The notes: generated from the letters alone by a model not told the origin. DNA of 64,000 nt from Burkholderia paludis (GCF_000732615.1 NZ_JPGL01000023.1:62001-126000), one strand, 5' to 3'. Shown: positions 1 to 11,200, counted from the stretch's first letter. A program made the numbers and translations.

Positions 1-174
1 GCCGCGCACGTGCCCGGCGCGGCTTCTGTAATGTCTGCCATTCGGAATATCTCCATCGTCATGCGCGACGGCATGGATGAAACGATCGGGCGGGCAGCCC
101 GGGGGCGCACCGGCCAATGCGGAGCGACCGTCGTCACGCAGCGGGCGGCCTCGCGGGCACCCGCTTCGCGGCCG

Positions 175-618
175 TCACTCCTGGACGGACGACGCGGAAT
201 CGGCTTCGCTGTAGCGCGGCTTTGCGCTCTGCAGGTCGCGCGTGTTCTTCTGCACGGCCACCGAGCCGAACAGCGCGAGCACGAACGACATCGCATAGAA
301 GCCCTTCTCGCTCAACTGCAACGTCGCGTTGACGAGCCCCACGATCAGCAGCGCGATCGACAGCAGCAGCGCGATCCAGCTGAGGCCGAAGTAGATGGCG
401 GTGACGGGAATGCCTTCCGCGCGGTCGCGGACGGTCTTCTGCAGCGAGATCGCCGCATAGAGGCCGAATACCAGCACGGTGAAGTAGTAGCCCTTCTCGT
501 TGAGCTGCATGCCGGCATTCCAGAGCCCGATCAGGAACGCCGCGAAACCGGCGAGCAGCGCGGCCCACGACGCGGCCACAAACGCGAACGACGGCTGCTG
601 GATGGTGGTCTGGTTCAT
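175..618 (-). CDS. YiaA/YiaB-family inner membrane protein
   Basis: A 147-residue integral membrane protein of unknown biochemical role. It contains two copies of the YiaA/B two-helix unit: hydrophobic segments lie at about residues 13-33, 43-60, 73-97 and 107-123. Each repeat carries the same short sequence after its first helix ([12 protein letters not shown] and [12 protein letters not shown]), which points to an internal duplication. I chose the ATG at 618 because a purine-rich GAGAGGG ribosome site precedes it; a longer upstream in-frame extension looks non-coding. The gene is transcribed away from the AhpD-like gene, and a perfect palindrome sits just upstream. Family assignment is fairly sure; the function is not known. 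Confidence 0.8.
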   Translation of the reverse strand: MNQTTIQQPSFAFVAASWAALLAGFAAFLIGLWNAGMQLNEKGYYFTVLVFGLYAAISLQKTVRDRAEGIPVTAIYFGLSWIALLLSIALLIVGLVNATLQLSEKGFYAMSFVLALFGSVAVQKNTRDLQSAKPRYSEADSASSVQE

Positions 619-926
619 TGCTTTGCCCTCTCTTTCTTGTTGTTCGAAAACGTTTTCGTTGAGTTGCGTTTCGCGCATGGTAGCAGCTTTGACACCCGCA
701 AAGACGGCAACGCCCACAGTCTTACATTTCGCGCTGTTGCATTTCCCGCTGCGCACGGCGGCGGCCCGGCGGCAACCATTGACCCAGGGGCAGCAATGAC
801 GCGGTTGCGCAAAAAATTCACGCGCCGGCGTATCGAAACCCTCCGCGCGAACGATCAGAATAGCCGTGCATCGCCCGAGATCGCGGCACCCGCCGCACTC
901 CTCACCACTTCTCGAAAGGACGCATC
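619..926. other. Divergent intergenic region
   Basis: No gene is supported here. The stretch separates two divergent genes and must hold both promoters. The only clear signal is the palindrome at 645-658, listed separately. Open frames crossing it have no recognisable protein features. Confidence 0.6.
645..658. promoter_or_regulatory. Perfect palindrome, possible LacI-family operator
   Basis: CGAAAACGTTTTCG is a perfect 14-bp palindrome with a central CG step, 26 bp upstream of the YiaA/B-like start codon. This is the architecture of LacI/PurR-type operators. Sequence and position are directly visible; the regulator and the role are inference. Confidence 0.35.
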
Positions 927-1256
927 ATGCTGAACTGGAACGAATACCGGAAGGAACTCTCGACGCGCATCGGCGAGATCGCCAAGCTGTCGCCCGATAC
1001 GCTGGCCGGCTACAAGGCGCTGTCCGGCGCCGGCGCCAAGACGGGCCATCTGGACGCCAAGACGCGCGAGCTGATCGCGCTCGCCGTGGCCGTCACGACG
1101 CGCTGCGACGGCTGCATCGCCGTGCATACCGCGGAAGCCGTCAAGCATGGCGCGACGAAGGAGGAAGTGGCGGAAGCGCTCGGCGTCGCGGTGGCACTGA
1201 ACGCGGGCGCCGCGCTCGTCTATTCGGCGCGCGTGATGGACGCGCTCGGCGACTGA
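927..1256 (+). CDS. Carboxymuconolactone decarboxylase / AhpD-like protein
   Basis: A 109-residue protein of the CMD superfamily, all-helical proteins that include AhpD-type reductases. It carries the AhpD signature with Cys60 and Cys63 (RCDGC) followed by His67, the thiol pair and proton relay used for peroxide-type reduction in AhpD. It matches the small single-domain class of about 110 residues. An AAAGGA ribosome site precedes the ATG. It stands alone between a divergent membrane-protein gene and a downstream amidotransferase. Redox activity is inferred from the intact CxxC; the physiological substrate is unknown. Confidence 0.88.
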   Translation: MLNWNEYRKELSTRIGEIAKLSPDTLAGYKALSGAGAKTGHLDAKTRELIALAVAVTTRCDGCIAVHTAEAVKHGATKEEVAEALGVAVALNAGAALVYSARVMDALGD

Positions 1257-1462
1257 ACCTGACGGCCGCGGCGCTGCCCGCGCGCGGCGGCGCCCGGCTG
1301 CATGGCTGCATGGCCGCCCGGTTGCGCCTCGCGCATCCGGGCGAACGAGGTATGAAGATTGGCCGGCGTACCTGCCCGAATGGCCGGCCGGGCGCGCACG
1401 GGCACGGACGCGTCGCAAAGTCGGCTACCATGCGCGGAGGATCCATCGCGAAGGAGCGCTCC

Positions 1463-2296
1463 ATGTGCCGCTGGCTCGCCTACACGGGTAATCCGATCCA
1501 CCTCGAGACCGTGCTGTTCCGTGCGAAGCATTCGCTGATCGACCAGAGCCTGCATTCGGAGCTGGGCGCCACGACCACCAACGGCGACGGCTTCGGCATC
1601 GGCTGGTACGGGCGCCCCGACGAACTGCCGTTCCGCTACCGCTCCGTGCATCCTGCGTGGAACGACCGCAACCTGCGCGAGGCCGCACGCGCGATCCGCT
1701 CGCGGATGTTCATCGCGCATATCCGGGCGGCCACCGACACGCCCGTGCAGGAAACCAACTGCCACCCGTTCCGCCACGGCCGCTGGCTGTTCGCGCACAA
1801 CGGGCTGATCCGCGACTTCCACAAACTGCGCCGCGACCTGACGATGAAGGTCGATCCCGCGCTGTTCCCGACACTCGAGGGCTCGACCGATTCCGAGCTG
1901 ATGTTCCGCCTTGCGCTCACGTACGGCCTCGAGCAGACGCCGCTGCCCGCGCTCGAGCGGATGGCCGGCGTGGTCGAGGAAACCGCCGCGCGGCATCGGG
2001 TGGCCGATCCGCTCAACATGACGATCTGCGCGACCGACGGCGAACGGATCGTCGCGGTGCGCTATTCGAGCGAACGGCAGTCGCGCTCGCTGTTCCACAG
2101 TACGTCGTTCAGGCACCTGCACGAGCTGTATCCGCACAATCCGCGCATCGCCGAGGCCGGCGACGACGCGTTCATGGTCGTATCCGAGCCGCTCGTCGAC
2201 CTGCGCGATGCATGGGAGGAAGTGCCGGAGGGGATGGCGATCGTCGCCCAGGGGGCCGATGTAGAGCAGCGGCCGTTCAGTCCGCGGCACAAATGA
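1463..2296 (+). CDS. Class II glutamine amidotransferase (YafJ/EgtC-like)
   Basis: A 277-residue Ntn-hydrolase-fold amidotransferase. Cys2, directly after the initiator Met, is the expected nucleophile once Met is removed. The usual glutaminase signatures follow: NGDGFGIGW, the HIRAAT segment, CHPF and FAHNG, the last shaping the oxyanion hole and ammonia site. The length fits stand-alone YafJ-type proteins without a synthetase domain. I chose the ATG at 1463 because it places the catalytic Cys at position 2 and has AAGGAG at 1451-1456; the frame is open much further upstream but not as real coding. The acceptor of the ammonia is unknown. Confidence 0.9.
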   Translation: MCRWLAYTGNPIHLETVLFRAKHSLIDQSLHSELGATTTNGDGFGIGWYGRPDELPFRYRSVHPAWNDRNLREAARAIRSRMFIAHIRAATDTPVQETNCHPFRHGRWLFAHNGLIRDFHKLRRDLTMKVDPALFPTLEGSTDSELMFRLALTYGLEQTPLPALERMAGVVEETAARHRVADPLNMTICATDGERIVAVRYSSERQSRSLFHSTSFRHLHELYPHNPRIAEAGDDAFMVVSEPLVDLRDAWEEVPEGMAIVAQGADVEQRPFSPRHK

Positions 2297-2300
2297 CGCC

Positions 2301-2320
2301 GCCGCGCCGTCAGGCGCGGC
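2301..2320. terminator. GC-rich hairpin between convergent genes
   Basis: An 8-bp inverted repeat, GCCGCGCC and GGCGCGGC with a 4-nt loop, lies between and overlaps the ends of two convergent genes. There is no T tract, so it may be a weak or Rho-assisted terminator. Confidence 0.35.
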
Positions 2321-2984
2321 CCGGGAACCGCATCCTGATCGAATCGAGTTCGGCGGGCAGCCGGCGCGAACGGGCGCGCGGCCGCGGCAGCGCCGCGAAC
2401 CCCAGCCGTTCGTACAGCGTACGAGCCCGCACGTTGCGGGTCAGCACGTCGAGCACGACGTCGCGGCCGCCGTCGGTCGGCAACGCGCCGGTATCGAGCG
2501 CATCGCGGAACAGCGCACTGAAGATGCCCGTGCCGCGCTGCCGCTCGTCGGTCGCGCAGTGCGCGACGAGGATCTGCGAGCGCTTCGGCGCCGGAATTTC
2601 CGTTTCCAGGATCAGCCCGCGCAACAACTGGCCGATCGTGCGGCGCACACCGAAGAAGCGCCCGAGCGCCCACACGACATGCACGTCGTCGAACGTCGTC
2701 CGCCGCCCGTCATGAATCGCCATCACCGCGAGCACGGCGCCGTCGTCGGCGACCGCGACGCGATGCCGGCGCCACGAGAAGCGCCCGTGACGCGAGCGGA
2801 ACGCCTGCTGCAGGAAGGCGATGCAGCGCGCGTCGCTTTCGCCGAGAAAGAACCCGAATTCCGCCACGCCGGATGCAAACACGAGCGGCGCGCACGACGC
2901 CGCGTCGGCGGCATCGGCCGCGCGAAACCGCACGCGCTCGCCGGCGCGCGGGACCGCTTGCGCGAACGCGCCGGTCGATGTCAT
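2310..2984 (-). CDS. GNAT-family N-acyltransferase, last gene of the wcb lipid module
   Basis: A 224-residue GNAT-fold protein. The acyl-CoA pyrophosphate-binding motif is visible in the second half (ERQRGTGI, the Q/RxxGxG signature), followed by an LTRN..A..LYERLGF segment typical of motif B. Its start codon overlaps the stop of the upstream alpha-oxoamine synthase gene by 4 bases (ATGA, 2981-2984), so the two are translationally coupled. That coupling suggests it acts on the product of that pathway, for example by N-acylating an amino lipid; this is inference. Generic acetylation of another small molecule cannot be excluded. It closes the capsule transcription unit and converges on the amidotransferase gene. 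Confidence 0.85.
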   Translation of the reverse strand: MTSTGAFAQAVPRAGERVRFRAADAADAASCAPLVFASGVAEFGFFLGESDARCIAFLQQAFRSRHGRFSWRRHRVAVADDGAVLAVMAIHDGRRTTFDDVHVVWALGRFFGVRRTIGQLLRGLILETEIPAPKRSQILVAHCATDERQRGTGIFSALFRDALDTGALPTDGGRDVVLDVLTRNVRARTLYERLGFAALPRPRARSRRLPAELDSIRMRFPGRA

Positions 2985-4309
2985 GCGCTACGCCCCGCGA
3001 GTCGCGACAACACGGCAACGGTCCGGCCGATCTGCTCCGGCGTATGCGTCGAGCAGATGAAGAAGCGCAGGCGCGCCGCCTTTTCCTCGACGGCCGGATA
3101 GAAGATCGGCTGCACGTTGATCCCTTCGTCGAACATCGCGTTGGCCCACTGCGCGGCCTTCAGCGAGCTGCCGGTGATCACCGGCACGACCGCGTAGCCC
3201 GCGCTCGTGCCTGTATTCAGGCCGGCGGCCCGCGCCTCGGTCAGGAACTGCCGCCCGCGCGCCTGCAACTGCGCGACGCGCTCCGGCTCGGCCTGCAGGC
3301 GTTCGAGCGCGGCCAGCGACGCTTCGGCGAGCGTCGGCGCCAGCCCGACGCTGTACAGGAAGCCCGGGGCCAGATGGCGCAGCATGTCGACGAGAGGCTG
3401 GCAGCCGGCGATGAATCCGCCGCAGCCCGCCAGTGTCTTGCTCATCGTGCCCATCCACATGTCGACCTGGTCGGGCGCGACGCCGCAATGCTCGCGGATG
3501 CCCTTGCCGGTCGCGCCGAGCACGCCGAGCGAATGCGCCTCGTCGACCAGCAGGAACGCGCCGTGGCGCGTCTTCACGTCAATGAAGCGCTGCAGGTCGG
3601 GGAAATCGCCGTCCATGCTGTACAGCCCTTCGATCGCGATCAGCACGTGCCGGTATTCGCGGCGCACGCGCGACAGCAGTTCGTCGAGCGCCTGCCAGTC
3701 GTTGTGCGCGAAGCTCAACCGCTTCGCCCCGCTCAGCTGGGCGCCCTGCACGATGCTGTTGTGCGCCAGCGCATCGTGAACGACCAGATCGCCGGGGCCG
3801 AACAGCGCGCCGATCACGGTCACGTTCGTCGCGTGGCCGCTCACGAACGCGACGCAGTCGTCGGTCTCGTAGAACGCGGCCAGCGCGCGCTCGAGGTCGC
3901 GCTGCACCGGGCGCTCGCCCGCGACCATCCGGCTCGCGGATGCCGACGTGCCGTAACGGTCGATCGCGGCTTTCGCGCGCGCGGACACGCCCGGATCGCC
4001 GGCAAGCCCAAGGTAGTTGTAGTTCGCGAAGTTCAGGTACTCGCGGCCGCCGATCTGCGTCGTCGCACCGGCAACCCCGTCGTGCACACGGAAAAACGGC
4101 GAATCGACCCGCAATTTCTCGCCCATCTCGCGCATGATCCGAACCTGCTGATACTGCGGCATCGATTCAAAACGGCTGCGCGCCGATGCGGTCTGCGCCG
4201 CGAGCGAGGCGGGCACGCCGGGTGCCGCGGCAGCATCCGTCGCGCGCTCCAGTTGCCGTTTCAGCGCTTTCGCCGCCAGTTGCTGGCGCAGATGCTCTCC
4301 CAATGCCAT
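2981..4309 (-). CDS. wcbT: Alpha-oxoamine synthase (AONS/SPT family), WcbT homologue
   Basis: A PLP-dependent fold type I enzyme of 442 residues that belongs with 8-amino-7-oxononanoate synthase, KBL and serine palmitoyltransferase. These enzymes condense an acyl thioester with an amino acid and release CO2. The DEAHS motif at about residue 256 and the Schiff-base lysine in TMSKT at about residue 291 are both intact. An N-terminal extension of roughly 60 residues precedes the catalytic fold. The ATG at 4309 has a strong GAAGGAAG ribosome site. Because it sits in a capsule operon beside a PKS without thioesterase, I infer it offloads the PKS chain onto an amino acid rather than serving biotin synthesis. 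The symbol is by analogy to the B. pseudomallei capsule locus. Confidence 0.85.
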   Translation of the reverse strand: MALGEHLRQQLAAKALKRQLERATDAAAAPGVPASLAAQTASARSRFESMPQYQQVRIMREMGEKLRVDSPFFRVHDGVAGATTQIGGREYLNFANYNYLGLAGDPGVSARAKAAIDRYGTSASASRMVAGERPVQRDLERALAAFYETDDCVAFVSGHATNVTVIGALFGPGDLVVHDALAHNSIVQGAQLSGAKRLSFAHNDWQALDELLSRVRREYRHVLIAIEGLYSMDGDFPDLQRFIDVKTRHGAFLLVDEAHSLGVLGATGKGIREHCGVAPDQVDMWMGTMSKTLAGCGGFIAGCQPLVDMLRHLAPGFLYSVGLAPTLAEASLAALERLQAEPERVAQLQARGRQFLTEARAAGLNTGTSAGYAVVPVITGSSLKAAQWANAMFDEGINVQPIFYPAVEEKAARLRFFICSTHTPEQIGRTVAVLSRLAGRSA

Positions 4310-4373
4310 TGCTTCCTTCGCTATATCTCGAAAAGACGCTATGTTACGCCGCGCATCATGAAAAAGCGTAGTG

Positions 4374-5291
4374 TCACGCGTCAGGAAACTCGGCCCACTG
4401 CCACGCATCGCGCTCGGCGAGCAGCGCGTCGACCAGCCGGAAATTCATCTCGTGGCTCGGCCGCCACGCGCTCACGCGCGCCAGCAGCGGCGCGCCGGCC
4501 AGTGCCAGATCGCCGACCAGGTCGAGCACGCGGTGCCGGACGAACTCCTCCGGCAGCCGCATCCCGCCCAGCACGCGATTGCCGACGATGGACGCGGTGC
4601 ACGACGGCCGCGCGCCGCGCAGGATCGGCACCCCGCGCAGGTAACCGGCGACGATCGCGGGCACGGCCCATTTCACGCGCCCGTACGAACGCGACGGCGC
4701 GATCTCGGTCGCGAATGCGGCCGGCGTCAGCGCACCATCCCAGTGCATGTCGCCGAAGCCGCGCAGATCGTTGTGCACGCTCAGTTCGTAACGCGGCGCC
4801 GGTTCGACCCGCATTTCGCGCCGCTGGTCGCCCGCGCCATCGGTAACGACGACCGGCCGCAACACGCGGATGAAGCGTTTCGGCGCATCGAGCGCGACGC
4901 GGCCGCACGCGCGGATGGCGTCCACCCACGGCGCGGCGCTGCCATCGAGAATCGGCACCTCCTCCGCATCGATCTCGACGATCGCGTGATCGATCTCGCA
5001 TGCGAGCAGCGACGCGAGCAGATGCTCGACCGTGCGCACGCCGACGCCGTCGGCATTGCGCAGCATCGTGCACAGCGGCTGGGCGCGGCGCAGCGCGGGA
5101 TCGACCGGCAGCGTCGCGAGCGTGCGCCCCTGCGCGACGCGGCGGAACGCGATGCCCGTCACGCCGTCTTCCGGACGCGCGGGCAGGATCCGCACGGCCA
5201 CCCGGCGCCCCGTGTGCAGCCCGTGGCCGTCGATCGCCAGCGGACGTGCCAGCGTGCCCTGAGTCGTCGCCCAGCCGGACGGCGCGCTCAT
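4374..5291 (-). CDS. wcbS: LpxC-like zinc deacetylase in capsule locus (WcbS position)
   Basis: A 305-residue LpxC homologue. LpxC normally removes the acetyl group from UDP-3-O-acyl-GlcNAc in lipid A synthesis. The zinc ligands of the family are all present: His90 (TVEHLL), His253 and Asp257 (RHRVLDLVGD). The catalytic-region His280 (PSHEMN) is present too. Hence an active metallo-deacetylase is expected. It starts inside the PKS stop codon (ATGA, 5288-5291). It lies far from the cell-division cluster where the essential lpxC normally sits, so this is probably a paralogue with a capsule-linked substrate. The substrate is unknown; an N-acetylated amino lipid or sugar lipid is plausible. Confidence 0.82.
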   Translation of the reverse strand: MSAPSGWATTQGTLARPLAIDGHGLHTGRRVAVRILPARPEDGVTGIAFRRVAQGRTLATLPVDPALRRAQPLCTMLRNADGVGVRTVEHLLASLLACEIDHAIVEIDAEEVPILDGSAAPWVDAIRACGRVALDAPKRFIRVLRPVVVTDGAGDQRREMRVEPAPRYELSVHNDLRGFGDMHWDGALTPAAFATEIAPSRSYGRVKWAVPAIVAGYLRGVPILRGARPSCTASIVGNRVLGGMRLPEEFVRHRVLDLVGDLALAGAPLLARVSAWRPSHEMNFRLVDALLAERDAWQWAEFPDA

Positions 5292-8200
5292 CGTGCGACC
5301 TCGAACGTCGGCGCCGCCTGGCCCGCAACGGCCACCGGCTGCGTGTCGAGCATCGCGCGCGCGTCGCCGCCGATCGCATGCTTCGCGGCGAGCGCCGCGA
5401 CGGCTTCTTGCGCGGTATCGGTCGCGGCGCCGGCATCGGCAGCGGTCGCTGCGTCGATCGAATCGACGATGCGGCCGGCCAGCGTCGTCACCGAGGCGCC
5501 CTCCGCGATCGCCATCACCGACAGCTTGACCTCGAACGCCTCCTCGACCGCAAGGCCGAGCTCCATCCCCATCAACGAATCCATGCCCATGTCGAGCACC
5601 GACTTGTCGAGCGCGATCCGGTCCGGCGTCATGTGCAGGATCCGCGCGATCTGCCCTTGCAGCGTCCGGGCCACCAGCGCGATCGCTTCGTCTCGCGGCA
5701 ATGCGAGCACTTCTTCCCGCAGTTGCGTGCCGCCGTCGCGCGCGTCGCCGCCCTTCGCCTGCGATTGCAGCAGCGCATACCGGCGCGCCTTCGCGGCAGG
5801 CATCCCGCGTGCAACGGCGTGCCAGTCGAGCCGGACCACGGCTTCGCCGGCCGCGCCCGCGACCAGCACCCGCTCGAGCGCGACCATCGCCTCGCCGGAC
5901 GTGATCGACGCGCCGCCGATCCGCGACTGCAACGCTTCGCGCGTATCCGCGTGGCGCGCCAGGAAGCCGACATCCTCGAGCGGCCCCCAGGCCATGAAGG
6001 TGCCGGGCAATCCTGCCGCGCGGCGATGTTCGACGAGCGCCTCGAGGAACGTGTTGGCCGCGACGTAGTTCGACTGCCCCGGATTGCCCAGATAGGTCGT
6101 CGCCGACGAATAGACCACGAACAGATCGAGCGGCAGCGTGCGCGTCGCGCGATGCAGGTTCCATGCGCCGGCCACCTTCGGTGCCAGCACCGCGGCCATG
6201 CGCGCATCGTCGAGATTGCGCACGAGGCCGTCGTCGATCGACATCGCCGAATGCAGCACGCCCTTGAGCGGGCTGTCGCGGCGGACGATCGCGGCGATCA
6301 TCGCGTCGACGGCAGTCGCGTCGGTCACATCGCACGACACGACGTCGACCGTGACGCCGAGCGTCTCGCGCCAGTGCGCGACTTCCTCGCGCGCCGCGGC
6401 AGCGAGTTCGCCGGAACGGCTCGCGAGCGTCAGCCGTCGCGCACCGCGCTCGACCATCCAGCGCGCGCTCGCGAAACCGAGCCCGCCCGTACCGCCGACC
6501 ACCAGGTACGCGCCATGCGGATCGAGCGCCAGCGAACCGGCACGCGCACCGCCGCGAGTCGGCGCCGGCGTGCCCGACGGGTAGGTCACGAGTACCTTGC
6601 CGATCTGGCGCGCCTGCTGCATGTAGCGGAATGCATCCTCCGCCCGCTCGGCAGGAAACGCGCGATACGGCAGCGGATGCAGCACGCCGGCCGCGAACAG
6701 CGCCATCACTTCGCCGAACAGGCGTGCGGTCAGCTCCGGCAGCGCGCCCATCAACTGGTCGGCATCGATGCCGAAATAGCTGATGTTGTTACGGAACGGC
6801 CGCAGCCCGATATGGCTGTTTTCGTAGAAATCGCGCTTGCCGAGCTCGAGGAAACGACCGAACGGACGCAGCGTGTCGATGCTGCGCACCATCGCCTCGC
6901 CGGCAAGCGAATTCAGCACGATGTCGATGCCCTGCCCGCCCGTCAGCGTGCGGATCTCGTCCGCGAACGCGAGGCTGCGCGAATCGAGTACGTGATCGGC
7001 GCCGAGCAGGCGCACGAACTCGCGCTTCTCGTCGCTGCCGGCCGTCGCGAACACTTCCGCGCCGAAGTGGCGCGCAAGCTGGATCGCGGCGATCCCGACA
7101 CCGCCCGCGCCGCCGTGCACGAGCACGCGCTCGCCGCGACGCAGACGCGCGAGTTCGACCAGTGCGTAATACGCGGTGAAGAACGTGGTCGGCACGGTGG
7201 CCGCTTCCTCGAACGACAGGCGCTCGGGTTTCAGCGCGATCGCCTGCGCGCGCGTCCTGACGCGCGTCGCGAACGAAGCCGGCGCGAAGCCGAGGATCGC
7301 GTCGCCCGGCGCGAACGCCGTGACGGCGTCGCCCACCCGCACGACCCGGCCGGACAGCTCCATGCCGATCGTCGCGCCCGCGAAGCCGGTCTCGACCGCT
7401 TCGTCGGACAGGAGCCCCATCGCATACATCACGTCGCGGAAATTGAGGCCGGTCGCGGCCGGCTCGATTTCCACCTCGTCCGCGCCCAGCGCGCTTTCCG
7501 GCAGCGCGAACCACTCGAGATTGCGCAGCGAGCCCGGCGCATCGAATGCGAGCACGGACGCACGGGCGATCGCGCGATCGTTGCGGGCCGCGGCCTGCAC
7601 GGCCGTCAGCATGCGCGGCACCAGCCGCCCGCGTGCGCCCAGGACGACTTCCTCCTCGACGGCCGGGCCGGTCAGTTCGCGAATCAGCGCATCGGGTACC
7701 CGGTCCGCCGTCCGGTCGACGTCGATCAGCCGGCACGCGAGTTCCGGATGCTCGTTCGCCAGCACACGACCGAGGCCCCACAGCGTCGCCTGGTCCGGAT
7801 GCGTGTTCGCGGTCCCGGCGAAGGGCGCGCCCCCGCGCGTGACGACGGTCAGCCGCGTGGCCGCGTTCGGTTGCGCACCGAGCGCGCGGACGAGCGCCGC
7901 AAGCGCGATCACGCCGTTGCGCTGCGCGGCCATCAGCGCGTCTCCCGCCGCCGATTCCGCCAGCGGCGCTTCCGGCGCGCAGAACACGACATGCGCCGGC
8001 TGCCCGGCCGGCAAGGACTCGATCGCGTCGGCCGCGTGCGCGATGTCCACGATATCGGCCGGATAGCCCGCACGCACCAGCGCATCGGCCAGCCGCCCGC
8101 CGAAACTGCCGACGGCATCCGGCGCGTGGATCACGAGCCATTGCTCGCTGCGCGCCAGCGTATCGAGATCGCTCGGGTCGCCGCCGCTTTGCGCGGCAGC

Positions 8201-11200
8201 GGCACTCGCGGGATTGCGCGCGATGACGAAGGTCGGCGTGCCGTCCAGATCGAGCGATTGCTCGACGTGACGCGCGACGTCGACGTAGCCCGCGCGCTCG
8301 AGCGCCGCCTCGAGATCCGCCGGCGCCGGCGGCACGGGCGCGCCGGCTTCCGTCGACGAAGCCTGCTGCGCGCCGAACACGATGTCGGCGAAGCGGCCGC
8401 GACGCGACTCGGCGAGCAGCAGCAATCCGCCCGGCGCCAGCCACGACCGCATCACGTTCAGCGCGTCGGCCGCGTCGTGGCGCCCGTACAGCGCCCGACT
8501 CGCGACGATCAGGTCATACGGCCCGGTTTCGTCGGCCGCCAGCGACAGCCGTTCGCCCGACTGCAGCGCAACCGTGCGCACCGCCGATTCCGCATCCGCG
8601 TCGAACCCGGCCAGCTGGCCGGCCGTGGCTGCGATCGTGTGATCGCAGCGCGCCCCGGCGAGATGCATGCCGAGCGTCTGCAGCACGTCGCCGTCGGTCG
8701 CCCCCAGTTCCAGCACGCGCAAACGGCGCGCCGGCTGCCACGCATCGACCGCCTGCTCGACGCTTGCCGTCAGCAGCGCATGCACGTGCTGCCAGGTCGG
8801 CGATGCAGCCAGGAGTTGCTCGACCAGGCTGTGCCCGGTCGGCGACAGCAATCGTTCGCCGTCCTTCGTACCATTCAGCACGTCGGGCAACGCCGCGCCG
8901 CAATGCGCGAGCAGCGTCAGCTCGGCCACGTGCCCCGGCGATTCGGCCAGCAGCCCGCGCCACAGCTCGTCGAGCGGCGGCAGTGCCGCGCACGCCGCGT
9001 CGTCGCGCACGAGGCGCTCGCCGTCGCGACGCGCAAGCCCGTCCTCGATCAGCATGTCGGCAAGACGTGCGGCCAGCGCCGCGCGCCCGGCCGCCGGCTG
9101 CCACGCGCCGGCGAACGCGCCGAGCGACTCGAAAGCGCGGAGCGCATAGAGACTCGCCAGCACGTCGAGCAGCGGCAGGATTTCGGTCAGGTGCAGCGTG
9201 CGCCGGGCATCGTGCCCGGCGCCGTCGAGCCGCGCGACAGCCTGTGCGAGCAGCGTGTCGGGGGCCGGCAGACCGGCCGCGTCGACGTCGCCCGGCAGCG
9301 GCGTTTCCTCGAGGCGGTAGACGAAGCGCGCAGGCAGGTTCTGCCGGCGGCCGACCAGATCGACGCGCCGGAACCGGCAACCGCCGAGCCGCGCGACGAT
9401 CGCGCCCTGTGCGTCGAGGAATTCGAAATGCGCGACGATCGAGTGCGGGCTGCGCCGGTCGATCCGCGCGAGCACGCGTGCCACGGTGTCGCCGCGCAGG
9501 TAGTCGACCCGGCCGATCTGCACCGGCACGTAAGCCGGATGCTCGCCTTCGCGCGCGTGCGCGGCCAGCAACGCGAACAGCGGATGGAACCCGCTGTCCA
9601 TCAGGGCCGGATGCAGCAGATAGGCGGAACGTGCCTGTGCGTCGCCGCATGCGGCAGGCGGGGCGACGTCGGCCAGTGCCGCATCGTCGTCCGCGGCGAC
9701 CCGCACGGTGCGGACCCAGCGGAATGCCGGCCCGTAGCCCAGGCCGATGGCCGCCGTGTTGGCATACAGCGTGTCGCCGTCGGCGCCCGGCTGCGCGAGC
9801 AGGCGATCGAGCATGCCCGGCGGCACGACGCTCGCGTCGCCGAGCGTCGTGCCGCTTTCCAGCATCCGCCCCGTCACGTTCAGCGTCCATGCGCCGTCGG
9901 ACATCCGGTCGCGCGTCTCGATCGTGAAGGTCGCGGTGCGCGGCTCGATCACGAGTCGGAACAGTTTCGCCTGCTGCGGCTGGAAGACCACCGGTGTACG
10001 GATCTCGACGTTTTCGAGTGCCGCATCCGGCGTATCGAAGAAGGTGCGTGCAGCGGCAAGCGCCATTTCCACGTATCCGGCGCCCGGGAACGCCACGCCG
10101 CCGTCGACGACGTGATCGGCCAGCATCGGCAGCTTCGCCGGATCGAGCTGGTTTTCCCACGCGAAGGCGTGCTCATGCAGGCGATAGCCGAGCAGCGGAT
10201 GCTCGCGGCGGCGATTGACGAGGCCGTAGCCTTCGACGGTCGGCATCAGCCAGAAGCGGTCGCGCTGCCACGGATAGCACGGCAGCGCCACACGCGCTTC
10301 GCCCGGTGCGAAGCGGTCGGCGTCGACGCTCGCACCGTGTGCGATCGCCGCGAGAATCGCCTGCCGCAGCATCGCCGCGCTGCCGTGATCGCGCTTGAGC
10401 GTCGGCAGCGCCACGCCGGTTGCGCCGGCGGCCGTGAGCGCCTGTTTCACGTACGTGCGCAGGATCGAATGCGGCGAAACCTCGACGAACAGACGCACGC
10501 CCTGCTCGATCAGGTGCGCGATGCCGTCGCCGAAGCGCACCGGCTCACGGATATTGCGCCACCAGTAACGGGCGTCGAGCGCGTCGCCGGCAAGCGCGCC
10601 GCCGGTCACGGTCGACACGAACGTGCCGTTGCCCGGTTGCGGCCGCAGGCTCGCCAGTTCGGCGAGCACGACCGGCTCGATGCGGTCCATGTGACTGCTG
10701 TGGAACGCGTAGTCGAGATCCAGCATCTGGAAGAACTTGCCGCTGCCGCGCAGCGCGGCCTCCAGCGTCTGCAAGCCCTGCAGTTCGCCCGCGAGCGTCA
10801 CCGCGTCCGGGCTGTTGATGCCGGCGATCTCGACCCGGCGCGCGAGCCCGTGGCGCGCGATCAGTTCGCGTGCCGCCGCGTCGCCGATGCCGACGGCCGC
10901 CATCCGGCCGCTGCCGCGCGTCATCGCCTGCGCGCGGCTGCGGATCTTGATCACGCGAACCGCGTCGACCAGCGACAGCGCGCCCGTCACCCACGCGGCG
11001 GCAATTTCGCCGACGCTATGGCCGATTGCCGCGTCGTAACGCATCCCGCGCGCGTCGATCACGCGGATCATGCCGACCTGGATCGCGAACAGCAGCGGCT
11101 GCGCGTTCTCCGTCGCGGCGAGCCACTCGGTGCCCGCGCCGGCCAGCCATTCCGCGCTCGGGCCGCCGCGCATCACGTCGACCAGCGACGGGCTGCCGTC

